DNA of 64,000 bases. Source: G963422745 sp963422745 (GTDB lineage Bacteria; Actinomycetota; Acidimicrobiia; Acidimicrobiales; Aldehydirespiratoraceae). Of the stretch, positions 27,308-35,441 are shown one piece after another. The stretch spans positions 62,001 to 126,000 of the forward strand of contig OY730477.1 in assembly GCA_963422745.1 (NCBI GenBank), written 5' to 3'. Under the pieces are notes generated by a model. The model did not search any database. It was not told the DNA's origin and saw nothing but the letters and a program-made list of their open reading frames with translations. A program made the position numbers and the translations under genes. The first letter of the stretch is position 1; each line of letters begins with the position of its first letter.

Positions 27308-28858
27308 TCAGTGCAGGAACTGTCGCTCACCTGTGAACATCATCGCCACGCCACGATCGTCAGCAGCGGAAATCGTGGATTCGTCGTTGACCGATCCGCC
27401 AGGCTGGACGATCACAGCGACGCCTGCATCGGCTGCTGCGTGGATTCCGTCTGCGAACGGATAGAACCCATCGCTCGCGCACGCACCTCCCGCAGCTCGC
27501 CCGGCGGCGTTGGCAGCAGCAAGTTCGCCAGCGGTCGCACGGTTCTGTTGACCGGTTCCGATTCCGACCGTCGTACGGTTCCGTGCCAAGACAACGGCGT
27601 TGCTCTTTGTGTGAGCACATACCCGCCAGGCGAACACCGCGTCAACCAGTTCAACGTCAGTCGGTTGACGTCGGGTCACTGTGGCCCATCCGGAGGCATC
27701 GGGACTGAGGCTTCTGGGCTCTTGCAGCAGGAACCCGTCACCGATCTGGCGAACCTCGGCTCGCTGCGTATGCGATGATGAAGCTGGGTCGAGTTGAAGT
27801 ATGCGGGTGTTGCGTCGTTTGGTGACGAGTCGGTTGATCACATCTTGTTGGTATCCCGGCGCAACAATCACATCGGCCTGAGCTGCGCCAACGATGACAT
27901 CGGCTGTTGGCTGATCAATCACCCGGTTGGTGGCGATGACACCGCCGAAGGCGCTGTGAGGGTCGCATTCGTAAGCCCGCTCGGTGGCGGTGGCGAGATC
28001 GTCCGCTACGGCTACCCCGCAGGGGTTGGCGTGCTTGATGATGACTGCGCTCGGGCTGCTTCCGAGATCGTGCACGATCCGCCAGGCCACGTCGGCGTCG
28101 AATATGTTGAGGTAGCTCAGAGCCGGACCGTTGTGTTGGATGATCTTTTCCCACATGCCCGTTTCGCCCAGCGCTCGGTAGCGCGCCGCTGCTTGATGGG
28201 GATTCTCGCCGTAACGGAGCACAGAGGCGCGCTCAAAGACGAGCTGCACGGTCCTGGGTAGAACGTGATCAACCCCGGTGCCGTCTGCGGAGTCGGCGTC
28301 AAACCAATCCCTTATGGCTGCGTCGTAGGACGCGGTGTGAGCGAATGCGGTGCGGGCCAGTCGTTGTCTCGTGGATCGGCTGAGAACGCCTTGAGCAGTG
28401 ATCTCTGCAACGACCGCTTCATACTCGTGGGGATCAACCACAACGCCGACATGGGAGTGGTTCTTGGCCGCGCCCCGAACCAACGTGGGGCCGCCTATGT
28501 CAATCATCTCGATTCCGGGTGCGGCATCAAACGGGTAGAAGTTGACGACCACCAGATCAATCGGTTCGATTCCGTGAGTGTGCAGGTCCGCGAGGTGGCT
28601 GGCACTGCCGCGATCGGCGAGAATGCCAGCGTGAATCCGGTGGTGCAGGGTCACGACCCGGTGCCCAAACATGACCGGCATGCCGGTGTATTCTGCGACG
28701 TCGGTCACAGCCACACCGGCGTCGACCAGCACACTGGCAGTGCCTCCGCTTGAGATCAGTTCCCATCCGAGTTCGTGCAACGCACGGCCCAACTCCACGA
28801 TTCCGGTCTTGTCGAAGACCGAAATCAGGGCCCGGCGCGTACGGTCTGTGGAGGTCAC
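27308..28858 (-). CDS. purH: Bifunctional AICAR formyltransferase/IMP cyclohydrolase
   Basis: About 516 residues catalysing the last two steps of IMP synthesis. The N-terminal IMP cyclohydrolase shows ALISVFDKTGIVELGRAL, ISSGGTASVL and VTDVAEYTGMPVMFGHRV. The C-terminal transformylase shows RYGENPHQAA, IIKHANPCGVAV with the catalytic Lys-His pair, and YECDPHSAFGGVIATNRV. GTG 28858 is chosen because TDRTRRALISVFDKT is the normal beginning; the frame is open to 28948 without homology. A copy of the neighbouring DUF1214 gene end lies upstream. Confidence 0.94.
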   Translation of the reverse strand: MTSTDRTRRALISVFDKTGIVELGRALHELGWELISSGGTASVLVDAGVAVTDVAEYTGMPVMFGHRVVTLHHRIHAGILADRGSASHLADLHTHGIEPIDLVVVNFYPFDAAPGIEMIDIGGPTLVRGAAKNHSHVGVVVDPHEYEAVVAEITAQGVLSRSTRQRLARTAFAHTASYDAAIRDWFDADSADGTGVDHVLPRTVQLVFERASVLRYGENPHQAAARYRALGETGMWEKIIQHNGPALSYLNIFDADVAWRIVHDLGSSPSAVIIKHANPCGVAVADDLATATERAYECDPHSAFGGVIATNRVIDQPTADVIVGAAQADVIVAPGYQQDVINRLVTKRRNTRILQLDPASSSHTQRAEVRQIGDGFLLQEPRSLSPDASGWATVTRRQPTDVELVDAVFAWRVCAHTKSNAVVLARNRTTVGIGTGQQNRATAGELAAANAAGRAAGGACASDGFYPFADGIHAAADAGVAVIVQPGGSVNDESTISAADDRGVAMMFTGERQFLH

Positions 28859-28950
28859 CTCACAGAATCTAGGCGTTGCGGCCTCATCAACCGCGCCCAG
28901 GGACACCTTGCCCACAGCCGCTGAGGGGCATGATCGACTACCACACACAC

Positions 28951-29113
28951 CGAGCGGCGATTACTTCAGTTCGTTGACCGCCACCACCCGAACCACAGGC
29001 TCCACATCCACCACAGCTTGATTCCAGCGCAAACCCAAAGCCCCCCGGCGATGGCCGTCGGTTGTCATCCAGTTGCCAACACCGGGATCACGATGAGCGA
29101 CCACGATGCGCAC
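28951..29113. repeat. 163-bp downstream copy of a DUF1214 gene 3' end
   Basis: Bases 28951-29113 repeat 29114-29276 with only two visible mismatches. The copied piece covers the last ~50 codons of the DUF1214 gene, its stop codon (TAA at 29124-29126; copy at 28961-28963) and about ten bases beyond. Unit length is 163, so it is not in frame; it lies outside the gene and upstream of purH. The high identity points to a recent event. Confidence 0.95.
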
Positions 29114-29123
29114 CGAGCGGCGA

Positions 29124-30200
29124 TTACTTCAGTTCGTTGACCGCCACCACCCGAACCACAGGCTCCATATCCACCACAGCTTGATTCCAGCGCAAACCCA
29201 AAGCCCCCCGGCGATGACCGTCGGTTGTCATCCAGTTGCCAACACCGGGATCACGATGAGCGACCACGATGCGCACCAAGCCGTCCGGTTCATAAACGGC
29301 AGTGTGACTGTTGACGGTGACGGGCAGCCACCGATAGTCGAGGCTCTCCATCCATCGGTTGTCGACCTGGAAGTTCCAGTAGAAGCATTCGGGCGGAGTG
29401 AACTCAATAACAAGCGCCTCGTCGTCTTCGAGTATGTAGGCCCCGTGACGAAAGATCTGGTTGGGGTCTCCCCATGCTCCCTGCGCAGGCCCTGACTGGG
29501 TCGTAAGGGCATTGGCGGTGTTGGCAAGCAGATCGTCGACCCAGTCCGTGAACAGCGTCGAGCATCCCGCAACGAACATCGCTGCTGAGTCGAGAGCCTT
29601 GAGCACCGAAGCGGGCTCCAGCGGCGAGGCAGGCGCATCGTGTTCAAGGCATCGGATCGTAAGGGTTGCGGGTTGCTCCACGGACCGATCACGGAAGAAC
29701 TGCTGGATAGCCAACATCCCAGGCTCCCGCAGAGTCGGCACCCAGTTGTCCCCACCTCTTTTCGGCCCGACGTGGATCTCAACCCGATCGTCATCGTCGA
29801 CAAGAAGTTCGCCGCTGTCAAGGAATCCCATCACGCCGAGCCGGTCCTGCCCGCCTCCGTAGTTCCCGGCGAAGGCACTAAACGAAAGGTAATGCACTGT
29901 GCCACGGGTGCCGGTTATCCGGTAGTTGAGGTGGCCGTCAATCGGAGAGGTCTGGTATAAGGCGTCGGGGTTGTCGGAGCCGATCTTCACCATGTCTGGC
30001 ATGGTGGAGATGAACGGATATCGGGGATTTCCGGCCTCGAAATGGCTGTACAATCCACCCCGGGCGAGACGGGTCAAGAAGCGGTAGCCCTCGGCCCGTT
30101 CCAGATCATCGGCGGATCGTTGTTCAATCAGCCGTCCGGCGGCGGCCAAGGCGGCACAGAAATCAGCCCAAGCATCGGCGTGGGACCGGTCGTCGCTCAC
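29124..30200 (-). CDS. DUF1214-domain protein, paralogue 1
   Basis: About 358 residues. The N-terminal part (WADFCAALAAAGRLIEQ, GYRFLTRLARGGLY) and the C-terminal DUF1214 region (VIEFTPPECFYWNFQVDNRWMES, GLVRIVVAHRDPGVGNWMTT, LGLRWNQ) match the domain pattern found in many actinobacterial and proteobacterial proteins of unknown function. A second copy of the family is at 36775-38052. GTG 30200 with AGGA seven bases upstream is chosen; ATG 30230 and the frame to 30287 are alternatives. No signal peptide is visible from this start. Its 3' end is duplicated downstream. Confidence 0.82.
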   Translation of the reverse strand: MSDDRSHADAWADFCAALAAAGRLIEQRSADDLERAEGYRFLTRLARGGLYSHFEAGNPRYPFISTMPDMVKIGSDNPDALYQTSPIDGHLNYRITGTRGTVHYLSFSAFAGNYGGGQDRLGVMGFLDSGELLVDDDDRVEIHVGPKRGGDNWVPTLREPGMLAIQQFFRDRSVEQPATLTIRCLEHDAPASPLEPASVLKALDSAAMFVAGCSTLFTDWVDDLLANTANALTTQSGPAQGAWGDPNQIFRHGAYILEDDEALVIEFTPPECFYWNFQVDNRWMESLDYRWLPVTVNSHTAVYEPDGLVRIVVAHRDPGVGNWMTTDGHRRGALGLRWNQAVVDMEPVVRVVAVNELK

Positions 30201-30309
30201 GATTCGGTCCTCTTGGCTTGCCCGGTGCATTGTCGACTTGATCGGATAGCTGGCTGTCGAAACCAACATGGCGCAACAGACGCGCACCCAAACGGATGCT
30301 CGGCGCTAG

Positions 30310-31461
30310 TCATCCGTCTACTCCAGCATCGTCTGAGGGCTCCTGGGGCTGGCCTGGTTCGTCGCGGCCATCAAGATCGTCGGAATCGGTGGCCGCATGG
30401 GCCCGGATTTGGCGATCCTCAGGCGATTGCGACGGTGGATGGTCACCTTGGTTGCGGAACCACACAGTCTGTTGAGGAAACGGAATCTCAATCCCGGCCC
30501 TGTCGAGAGCCTCCTTGATCCGAAGCCGTAATTCACGCTCAACGGACCACTGCATGGAGGGTTCTGTTTTGACCATCATCCGGAGCCCAACGCCGGACGC
30601 ACCAAGGCTCTGCACAGCCACGACCGTTGGTCGCTCCACGATCTCGTCGCCGCCCCATTCGGGGTCCTCCCAGAACTCATCAGCCACTTGCTGGAGCACT
30701 TCGGTGGTGTGGCGAACGTCGGCGTCATAGGCGACCTCCACGTCAATCAGCGCCCGTGACCAAAGCTGGCTGTAGTTGCCCACCCGGGCGATCTCACCGT
30801 TGGGTATGTGCCAGACGGTGCCTCGGATGTCGCGCAGGGTGGTGGAGCGAAGGCTCACCTTCTCCACCGTTCCTGTGGCGGGACCAATATCGATCACATC
30901 ACCCACGCCATACTGATCCTCAATCAGCATGAACAGACCCGACAGGAAGTCCTTGACGATGGACTGGGCGCCGAAACCGAGGGCGAGGCCACCGATGCCC
31001 GCACCGGCGATGAGGGGACCGAGGTCAATGTCAAGTTGACCCAACACCATCAGCCCGGCAAAAACCCAGACCAACGCAACAGCAATGCTGCGAAGCACAA
31101 GGCCGATGGTGTTGGCGCGGGCCTCGGCTCTTTTTGACTCGGTTTCCTCCATGAGGAGCTTGCCCGGGCCTCGCTCACGCAGGCTCTGCAGTCGAGCGTC
31201 ACTTGGTGTGGCGGCGATAGCGGTCGTGAAGCGTGTGATTGCCCTCTTGAGGATCCTCGCGGCAACAACCGCAACGACGACGATCAGAACAATTCGAATC
31301 GGACGATCGAGAATCCACTCGGCCGCTGTGGCAAGAAACGTTGAATCGGTCCATTCAAAGACCTTTTCGCAGATGTAGCTCTCTTCGGCACCACAGGCGG
31401 CAGCCAGTTCACCGTCGGTTTCCTGGAAGGTCGGCAGGGCGATACGGCCGGTCATTTCCAA
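30310..31461 (-). CDS. MscS-family small-conductance mechanosensitive channel
   Basis: A 383-residue membrane protein with three to four helices: about 50-70 (IRIVLIVVVAVVAARIL), 125-145 and the pore helix IAGAGIGGLALGFGAQSIVKDF around 155-175, rich in Gly and Ala as in MscS TM3. The beta-domain follows (YGVGDVIDIGPATGTVEKVSLRSTTLR) with VWHIPNGEIARVGNYS. It should open on membrane tension to release solutes. The last ~50 residues are a hydrophilic, acidic extension (GRDEPGQPQEPSDDAG). It is divergent from the molybdate operon. Confidence 0.93.
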   Translation of the reverse strand: MEMTGRIALPTFQETDGELAAACGAEESYICEKVFEWTDSTFLATAAEWILDRPIRIVLIVVVAVVAARILKRAITRFTTAIAATPSDARLQSLRERGPGKLLMEETESKRAEARANTIGLVLRSIAVALVWVFAGLMVLGQLDIDLGPLIAGAGIGGLALGFGAQSIVKDFLSGLFMLIEDQYGVGDVIDIGPATGTVEKVSLRSTTLRDIRGTVWHIPNGEIARVGNYSQLWSRALIDVEVAYDADVRHTTEVLQQVADEFWEDPEWGGDEIVERPTVVAVQSLGASGVGLRMMVKTEPSMQWSVERELRLRIKEALDRAGIEIPFPQQTVWFRNQGDHPPSQSPEDRQIRAHAATDSDDLDGRDEPGQPQEPSDDAGVDG

Positions 31462-31524
31462 AGGTTAGTACAGAGCTTCAAACGACAGGCAATCTCCGAA
31501 AAGCCTGCATTTCCAAACATAATC

Positions 31525-31530
31525 TATACT
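31525..31530 (+). promoter_or_regulatory. Possible -10 element of a leaderless transcript for the molybdate operon
   Basis: TATACT at 31525-31530 ends nine bases before the ATG at 31540, in an AT-rich stretch unusual for this DNA. Transcription would start at or within a few bases of the ATG, giving a leaderless mRNA. No good -35 hexamer is seen at the right distance. Confidence 0.4.
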
Positions 31531-31539
31531 TTTCATTGT

Positions 31540-31932
31540 ATGTTCTACTTTCGTTTGGGTCGGGCTGCGCAGTTACTCGGCGTAAGTCCCGACACGGTCC
31601 GCCGTTGGGCCGACCAAGGACGAGTGGCCACCGTCCGAACCGAGGGCGGACAACGCGAGATTCAAGGCACGGAGCTGGCTCGGTTCGCGCTTGAACTCGC
31701 CGATAAACCACTTGACGACGGCAGGGCCGTGTCGGCCCGCAACCGCTTTTCGGGTCTGGTCACCCGGGTGGTGCGCGACACCGTGATGGCGCAGGTAGAG
31801 ATCCAGGCAGGGCCGCATCGTGTCGTGTCGCTGATCTCTGCCGAGGCGGTCGATGATCTGGGTTTGAGTCCGGGTGTGCCCGCCGTGGCCACAATAAAAG
31901 CCACCAACGTCGTGCTCGAACGGCCCACATAA
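31540..31932 (+). CDS. HTH-TOBE molybdate-responsive regulator/molbindin-like protein
   Basis: A 130-residue protein. Residues ~3-55 form an excisionase/MerR-like helix-turn-helix (FRLGRAAQLLGVSPDTVRRWADQGRV, split over the helix pair). Residues ~66-128 form a TOBE/molbindin domain (RNRFSGLVTRVVRDTVMAQVEI, ISAEAVDDLGLSPG, AVATIKATNVVL) that binds molybdate or tungstate. It is the first gene before modABC, so it likely senses molybdate and controls the operon, though it is not the classical ModE. It may be translated from a leaderless mRNA. modA starts five bases after its stop. Confidence 0.88.
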   Translation: MFYFRLGRAAQLLGVSPDTVRRWADQGRVATVRTEGGQREIQGTELARFALELADKPLDDGRAVSARNRFSGLVTRVVRDTVMAQVEIQAGPHRVVSLISAEAVDDLGLSPGVPAVATIKATNVVLERPT

Positions 31933-31937
31933 TCCAG

Positions 31938-32657
31938 GTGATCGCAGTGGTCCAGGTGGTCGCTTCGCTGCGCCCGGCGGTTGTGTTTGTTTCAGCAGTG
32001 CTTGTGGTGGGAACTCTCACTGCCTGCAGCAGCCGACGACCACCCACAGTGCTGGCCGCCAGCTCGCTCGCCGTAGCACTCGACACGTTCGCCGATGAGT
32101 TTGACATCACCTTCGCCGGGTCGCCGTCACTGATCGCTCAGCTCGACGCAGGTGTGCAGGCCGCGGTGCTGGTCGTGGCCGACGCCGAATCGATGACGAA
32201 GGCGGTCGCAACCCGGCGTGTGCATGGGGAGCCCGTGGTGATCGCAACGAACCGGCTCGCGTTGGCCGTTTCCGACGGAAACCCGGGTTCGGTCACTTCC
32301 TTGGCTGATCTTGCCCGAAGCGATCTCCTGGTCGGGCTGTGCGCACCTGAGGTGCCATGCGGACGCCTTGCTACGGAGGAACTAGCCGAAGCGGATGTGA
32401 TCGCCGCGCCCGACACAGAGGATTCAAGCGTGCGTAGCCTCGTCGAGAAGCTTCGTCTCGGTGAACTTGACGTAGGTCTCGTGTATCGCACCGACGCCGA
32501 CGCAGTGCAACTTGAGGTGATCGACGAACCCGCCTTGGACCGCCGAACCGAAATTCTGGCCGCTGCGATCGACGCCGAGGTATCCGGACCGGTAACTGAA
32601 CTATGGGACTACCTCACGTCCACTGCGTTAACCGAGCACGGATTCGGCCCGCCGTGA
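31938..32657 (+). CDS. modA: Molybdate ABC transporter substrate-binding lipoprotein
   Basis: A 239-residue protein. The N-terminal signal ends in a lipobox (VGTLTACSS), so the cysteine at about residue 30 would be lipidated. The mature part shows VLAASSLAVALDTFADEF, close to the ModA start (AASLTxAL), PSLIAQLDAG for the oxyanion site, and NRLALAVSDGN. It is shorter and more diverged than typical ModA, so sulfate or tungstate cannot be excluded; neighbours favour molybdate. GTG 31938 used. The stop overlaps the modB start (GTGA). Confidence 0.87.
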   Translation: MIAVVQVVASLRPAVVFVSAVLVVGTLTACSSRRPPTVLAASSLAVALDTFADEFDITFAGSPSLIAQLDAGVQAAVLVVADAESMTKAVATRRVHGEPVVIATNRLALAVSDGNPGSVTSLADLARSDLLVGLCAPEVPCGRLATEELAEADVIAAPDTEDSSVRSLVEKLRLGELDVGLVYRTDADAVQLEVIDEPALDRRTEILAAAIDAEVSGPVTELWDYLTSTALTEHGFGPP

Positions 32658-33439
32658 GGCCAGCGGTTCGCCTTCCCGCTGCGATCATCGTTCCGGCCGC
32701 CGTCGGTTTGGCGACCATCGTCGTACCGGTTATGGGCCTGTTGCAGCGAGCGGCATGGTCTTCGATGATTGATATTCTCAGCGACACCGGCGTTGTTGAC
32801 GCACTCGGTGTTTCATTGATCGTGAGCGTAACCGCCGCGGCTTTGTGTGTTGTCTTGGGACTTCCCCTGGCGTGGACACTGGCCCGCGTTGACGCCCGCC
32901 TGATGAGCATCGTGCGAGCGATCGTGATGCTGCCGATGGTGTTGCCCCCTGTCGTGGGAGGCACGGCACTGCTGTTTGCGCTTGGGCGTAGGGGCCTGCT
33001 CGGACAGTGGCTCTACAACTGGTTCGGAATCACCTTGCCATTCACAACGGCCGGTGCGGTACTGGCCGCGGTGTTCGTTGCGTTGCCTTTCTTCGTGACC
33101 ACCGTCGAATCGGCAATCAGGGCAGCGGGAACCGACTCCGACGAGGCCGCCGCCACGTGCGGGGCAGGACCGGTCGAAACCTTCGTGCGTGTGACCCTTC
33201 CGGCCAACCGCGGCGCCATCGCCGCGGGAATCACTTTGGCCTGGGCACGGGCATTGGGTGAGTTCGGAGCCACGGTCACCTTCGCGGGCAACCTCGCCGG
33301 GAGGACCCGGACGCTGCCTTTACAGACATTTCTCGCCCTCGAATCCGACCCAGAGGCAGCAGTCGCCATCGGCGTGCTCCTGCTAGCGGTGAGCTTCGCC
33401 GTCCTGGTAACCCTGAGAGGACGGTGGCTGACCCGGTGA
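32654..33439 (+). CDS. modB: Molybdate ABC transporter permease
   Basis: A 261-residue inner-membrane permease with about five to six helices (AIIVPAAVGLATIVVPVMGL, SLIVSVTAAALCVVLGLPLA, MLPMVLPPVVGGTALLFALG). The ABC-coupling EAA motif reads DEAAATCGAGPVETFVRVTLP, followed by GITLAWARALGEFGATVTFAGN. These are typical ModB/CysT features. GTG 32654 overlaps the modA stop by four bases. The last ~85 bases and the stop are the first of three tandem copies; the gene itself is intact. Confidence 0.92.
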   Translation: MRPAVRLPAAIIVPAAVGLATIVVPVMGLLQRAAWSSMIDILSDTGVVDALGVSLIVSVTAAALCVVLGLPLAWTLARVDARLMSIVRAIVMLPMVLPPVVGGTALLFALGRRGLLGQWLYNWFGITLPFTTAGAVLAAVFVALPFFVTTVESAIRAAGTDSDEAAATCGAGPVETFVRVTLPANRGAIAAGITLAWARALGEFGATVTFAGNLAGRTRTLPLQTFLALESDPEAAVAIGVLLLAVSFAVLVTLRGRWLTR

Positions 33440-33582
33440 GCCTTTTGGTGCATGGCCGCTTGCGGCGAGGCGACCTAGACCTCATGTTGGACCCGGAGGC
33501 AGCAGTCGCCATCGGCGTGCTCCTGCTAGCGGTGAGCTTCGCCGTCCTGGTAACCCTGAGAGGACGGTGGCTGACCCGGTGA
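33424..33582 (+). pseudogene. Chimeric modC-start/modB-end frame created by the triplication (copy 1 to 2)
   Basis: The modC GTG of copy 1 opens a frame of 52 codons. It reads the first ~20 modC codons and then, because 143 is not a multiple of three, crosses into the modB frame of copy 2 (EAAVAIGVLLLAVSFAVLV) and stops at the modB TGA. It has a ribosome site (gagagg) and could yield a short membrane peptide, but is most likely a by-product. Confidence 0.6.
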
Positions 33583-33725
33583 GCCTTTTGGTGCATGGCC
33601 GCTTGCGGCGAGGCGACCTAGACCTCATGTTGGACCCGGAGGCAGCAGTCGCCATCGGCGTGCTCCTGCTAGCGGTGAGCTTCGCCGTCCTGGTAACCCT
33701 GAGAGGACGGTGGCTGACCCGGTGA
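33567..33725 (+). pseudogene. Second chimeric modC-start/modB-end frame (copy 2 to 3)
   Basis: Identical in structure to the chimera ending at 33582, shifted by 143 bases. Its stop codon at 33723-33725 overlaps the start region of the functional modC, so ribosomes finishing here could reinitiate on modC and restore coupling between modB and modC. Confidence 0.6.
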
Positions 33726-34450
33726 GCCTTTTGGTGCATGGCCGCTTGCGGCGAGGCGACCTAGACCTCATGTTGGACCTGGAGCTTCCGCCGGGCATCA
33801 CCGCAGTCGTCGGCGCAAACGGTGTCGGTAAAACTACGCTATTGCGCCTGTTGGCCGGTTTGGAGGCTCTTGACGAAGGCAAGCTGGTTCTTGCGGGCAG
33901 GTTGCTCGACCAGGCCACGCCCACCCTGGCCCGAACACAGGTGGCTGATACCGAAATGGGTAGGACCGAAATGCCCGATACCAAAGGTCCGCTTAAGGCT
34001 CGCCGGCGAGATCGTGTCTTTGTTGGCCCACACCATCGAGGGGTGTCGATGGTGTTTCAGGATCATCGATTGTTCGGACATCTCAGCGCATTGGGCAACG
34101 TGGCGTTCCCGCTGCGGCGACGTCGCGGCGGTGCTGAGGCCGTGGCACGGGCCGCCCTTGAGCGGGTGGGGGCCGCCGACTACGCGACCCAACGTCCGGG
34201 GTCCTTATCGGGAGGTCAACGCCGTCGGGTCGCGATCGCTCGAGCGTTGGTGACCAAACCGCAGCTTCTTCTACTTGACGAGCCCTTGTCCTCGATCGAC
34301 GACAAGAGCCGCGACGAGCTACGTCAAGTGTTGTGCGACTCTGGTGCACCCATGACCATTTGGGTGAGCCATGATCCTGACGACACACTCGGGGCGCGCT
34401 CGGTCGTTTCGCTCGACAAGTACGGCGTGCACCAAACCGAGTCGATATGA
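33710..34450 (+). CDS. modC: Molybdate ABC transporter ATPase
   Basis: A 246-residue ATPase. Walker A is VVGANGVGKTTLL (about residue 35-47), Q-loop VSMVFQDHRLFGHLSALGNVAFP, signature GSLSGGQRRRVAIARAL, Walker B QLLLLDEPLSSID, H-loop IWVSHDPDD. The C-terminal TOBE domain of full ModC is missing; the separate HTH-TOBE protein of the operon may supply molybdate sensing. Residues ~78-95 contain a small repeat (VADTEMGRTEMPDTKGP) inserted before the Q-loop. GTG 33710 follows gagagga. The stop overlaps the next ATG by four bases. Confidence 0.92.
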   Translation: MADPVSLLVHGRLRRGDLDLMLDLELPPGITAVVGANGVGKTTLLRLLAGLEALDEGKLVLAGRLLDQATPTLARTQVADTEMGRTEMPDTKGPLKARRRDRVFVGPHHRGVSMVFQDHRLFGHLSALGNVAFPLRRRRGGAEAVARAALERVGAADYATQRPGSLSGGQRRRVAIARALVTKPQLLLLDEPLSSIDDKSRDELRQVLCDSGAPMTIWVSHDPDDTLGARSVVSLDKYGVHQTESI

Positions 34451-35244
34451 GTACCGCCAACGACCAGACCCATGCTGGGCGTGCTGTGATCGATAAGTTC
34501 CGCCTTGACGGTAGGGTGACGCTCGTCACCGGCGCCAGTTCCGGGCTGGGGGCTCGATTCGCTCGGGTCTGTGCCGGTGTCGGGAGCAGGGTAGTGCTCG
34601 CCGCCAGACGGGTCGACCGGTTGGAGGCAATCGCAGACACCTTGGACGGTGCAGTCGTCGTGCCGGTCGATCTCACCTCGCCGGGCGGACCCGAGAGATG
34701 CGTTGAGGCCGCACTTGAAGCCTGCGGACGAATCGATGTGCTGGTCAACAACGCAGGAATCTCCCAGGTCGTTCCCGCAACCGCGATGGACACGTCTGCG
34801 TTCCGTCACGAGCTGGAGATCAACCTGGTCGCTGCGTTCGCCATGGCCCGTGACGTGGCGAAGGCGGCAATCAACGGCGGCCGTGCAGCCTCAATCGTCA
34901 ACATCGGCTCGGTTCTGGGAACCAAGGCGGGCGGCCCTCTGCGGGCGCCAGGCTACGCCGCCGCTAAAGGAGGGCTTCATCACCTCACCCGCGAACTCGC
35001 CTCGCAATGGGCTCGTAAGGGTGTGCGAGTAAATGCCTTGGCTCCCGGATGGTTCGAAACGGAGATGAACAGCACGATGTTCTCGACTGAGGGTGGCAAG
35101 TCTTTCGTCTGTGACGGTGCCGCCATGGGTCGTGCCGGGGTCGAGGGGGAACTCGACGGTGCATTGCTCTTCTTGGCCTCGGACGCCTCAAGCTTCGTCA
35201 CCGGCCAGATTCTCCATGTCGACGGCGGTTGGACAATCTCCTAG
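34447..35244 (+). CDS. Short-chain dehydrogenase/reductase
   Basis: A 265-residue classical SDR. Cofactor motif TLVTGASSGLGARFA (about 24-38); VDVLVNNAGIS type motif here IDVLVNNAGIS; catalytic serine in IVNIGSVLG; Tyr-x3-Lys in GYAAAKGGLHHL; and VNALAPGWFETEMN. The Asp/Arg pattern after the second strand (AARRVDR) suggests NADP preference. Substrate unknown. The ATG overlaps the modC stop, so it is cotranscribed with the molybdate genes, although no functional link is evident. Confidence 0.9.
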   Translation: MSTANDQTHAGRAVIDKFRLDGRVTLVTGASSGLGARFARVCAGVGSRVVLAARRVDRLEAIADTLDGAVVVPVDLTSPGGPERCVEAALEACGRIDVLVNNAGISQVVPATAMDTSAFRHELEINLVAAFAMARDVAKAAINGGRAASIVNIGSVLGTKAGGPLRAPGYAAAKGGLHHLTRELASQWARKGVRVNALAPGWFETEMNSTMFSTEGGKSFVCDGAAMGRAGVEGELDGALLFLASDASSFVTGQILHVDGGWTIS

Positions 35245-35310
35245 CGAAGCGAACAGCCAACCCCCTCCCCCGCCGGGGGGATAGCCAACCCGGCCCCGCG
35301 GGGGGCGGCT
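35245..35310. terminator. Two GC-rich hairpins between converging genes
   Basis: Immediately after the SDR stop come ccccc-gcc-ggggg (35267-35279) and gcccc-gcgg-ggggc (35293-35306), the second extendable by agcc/ggct pairs. There is no T-run, so this is terminator-like at best. The words tagcgaagcgaacagccaa and cagcgaagcgagcagccaat (35242 and 35341) form another imperfect direct repeat that includes the SDR stop region. The rest of the gap to 35441 shows nothing. Confidence 0.4.
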
Positions 35311-35441
35311 GGTACAGCGCTGGCACAACGTCGTTGGTCCCAGCGAAGCGAGCAGCCAATAGGGCACCGCCGCAAAGGTCTGCGGATACCAATCCAAGTC
35401 ACGCATCAGGGGGCTTGGCGGCCTCCGACATCCTACCCAAC

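Larger units (their letters stand above)
33354..33782 (+). repeat. 143-bp triplication spanning the modB end and modC start
   Basis: aggcagcagtcgcc recurs at 33354, 33497 and 33640, an exact 143-bp step. Each unit holds the last ~85 bases of modB with stop, the ribosome site and the first ~20 codons of modC. New junctions read ttggacccggaggc, which joins modC ttggacctggag to modB gacccagaggc through a short shared ggacc..gag. Only copy 1 completes modB and only copy 3 continues into modC. The gap between the working genes is now 270 bases instead of a probable overlap. Confidence 0.96.
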
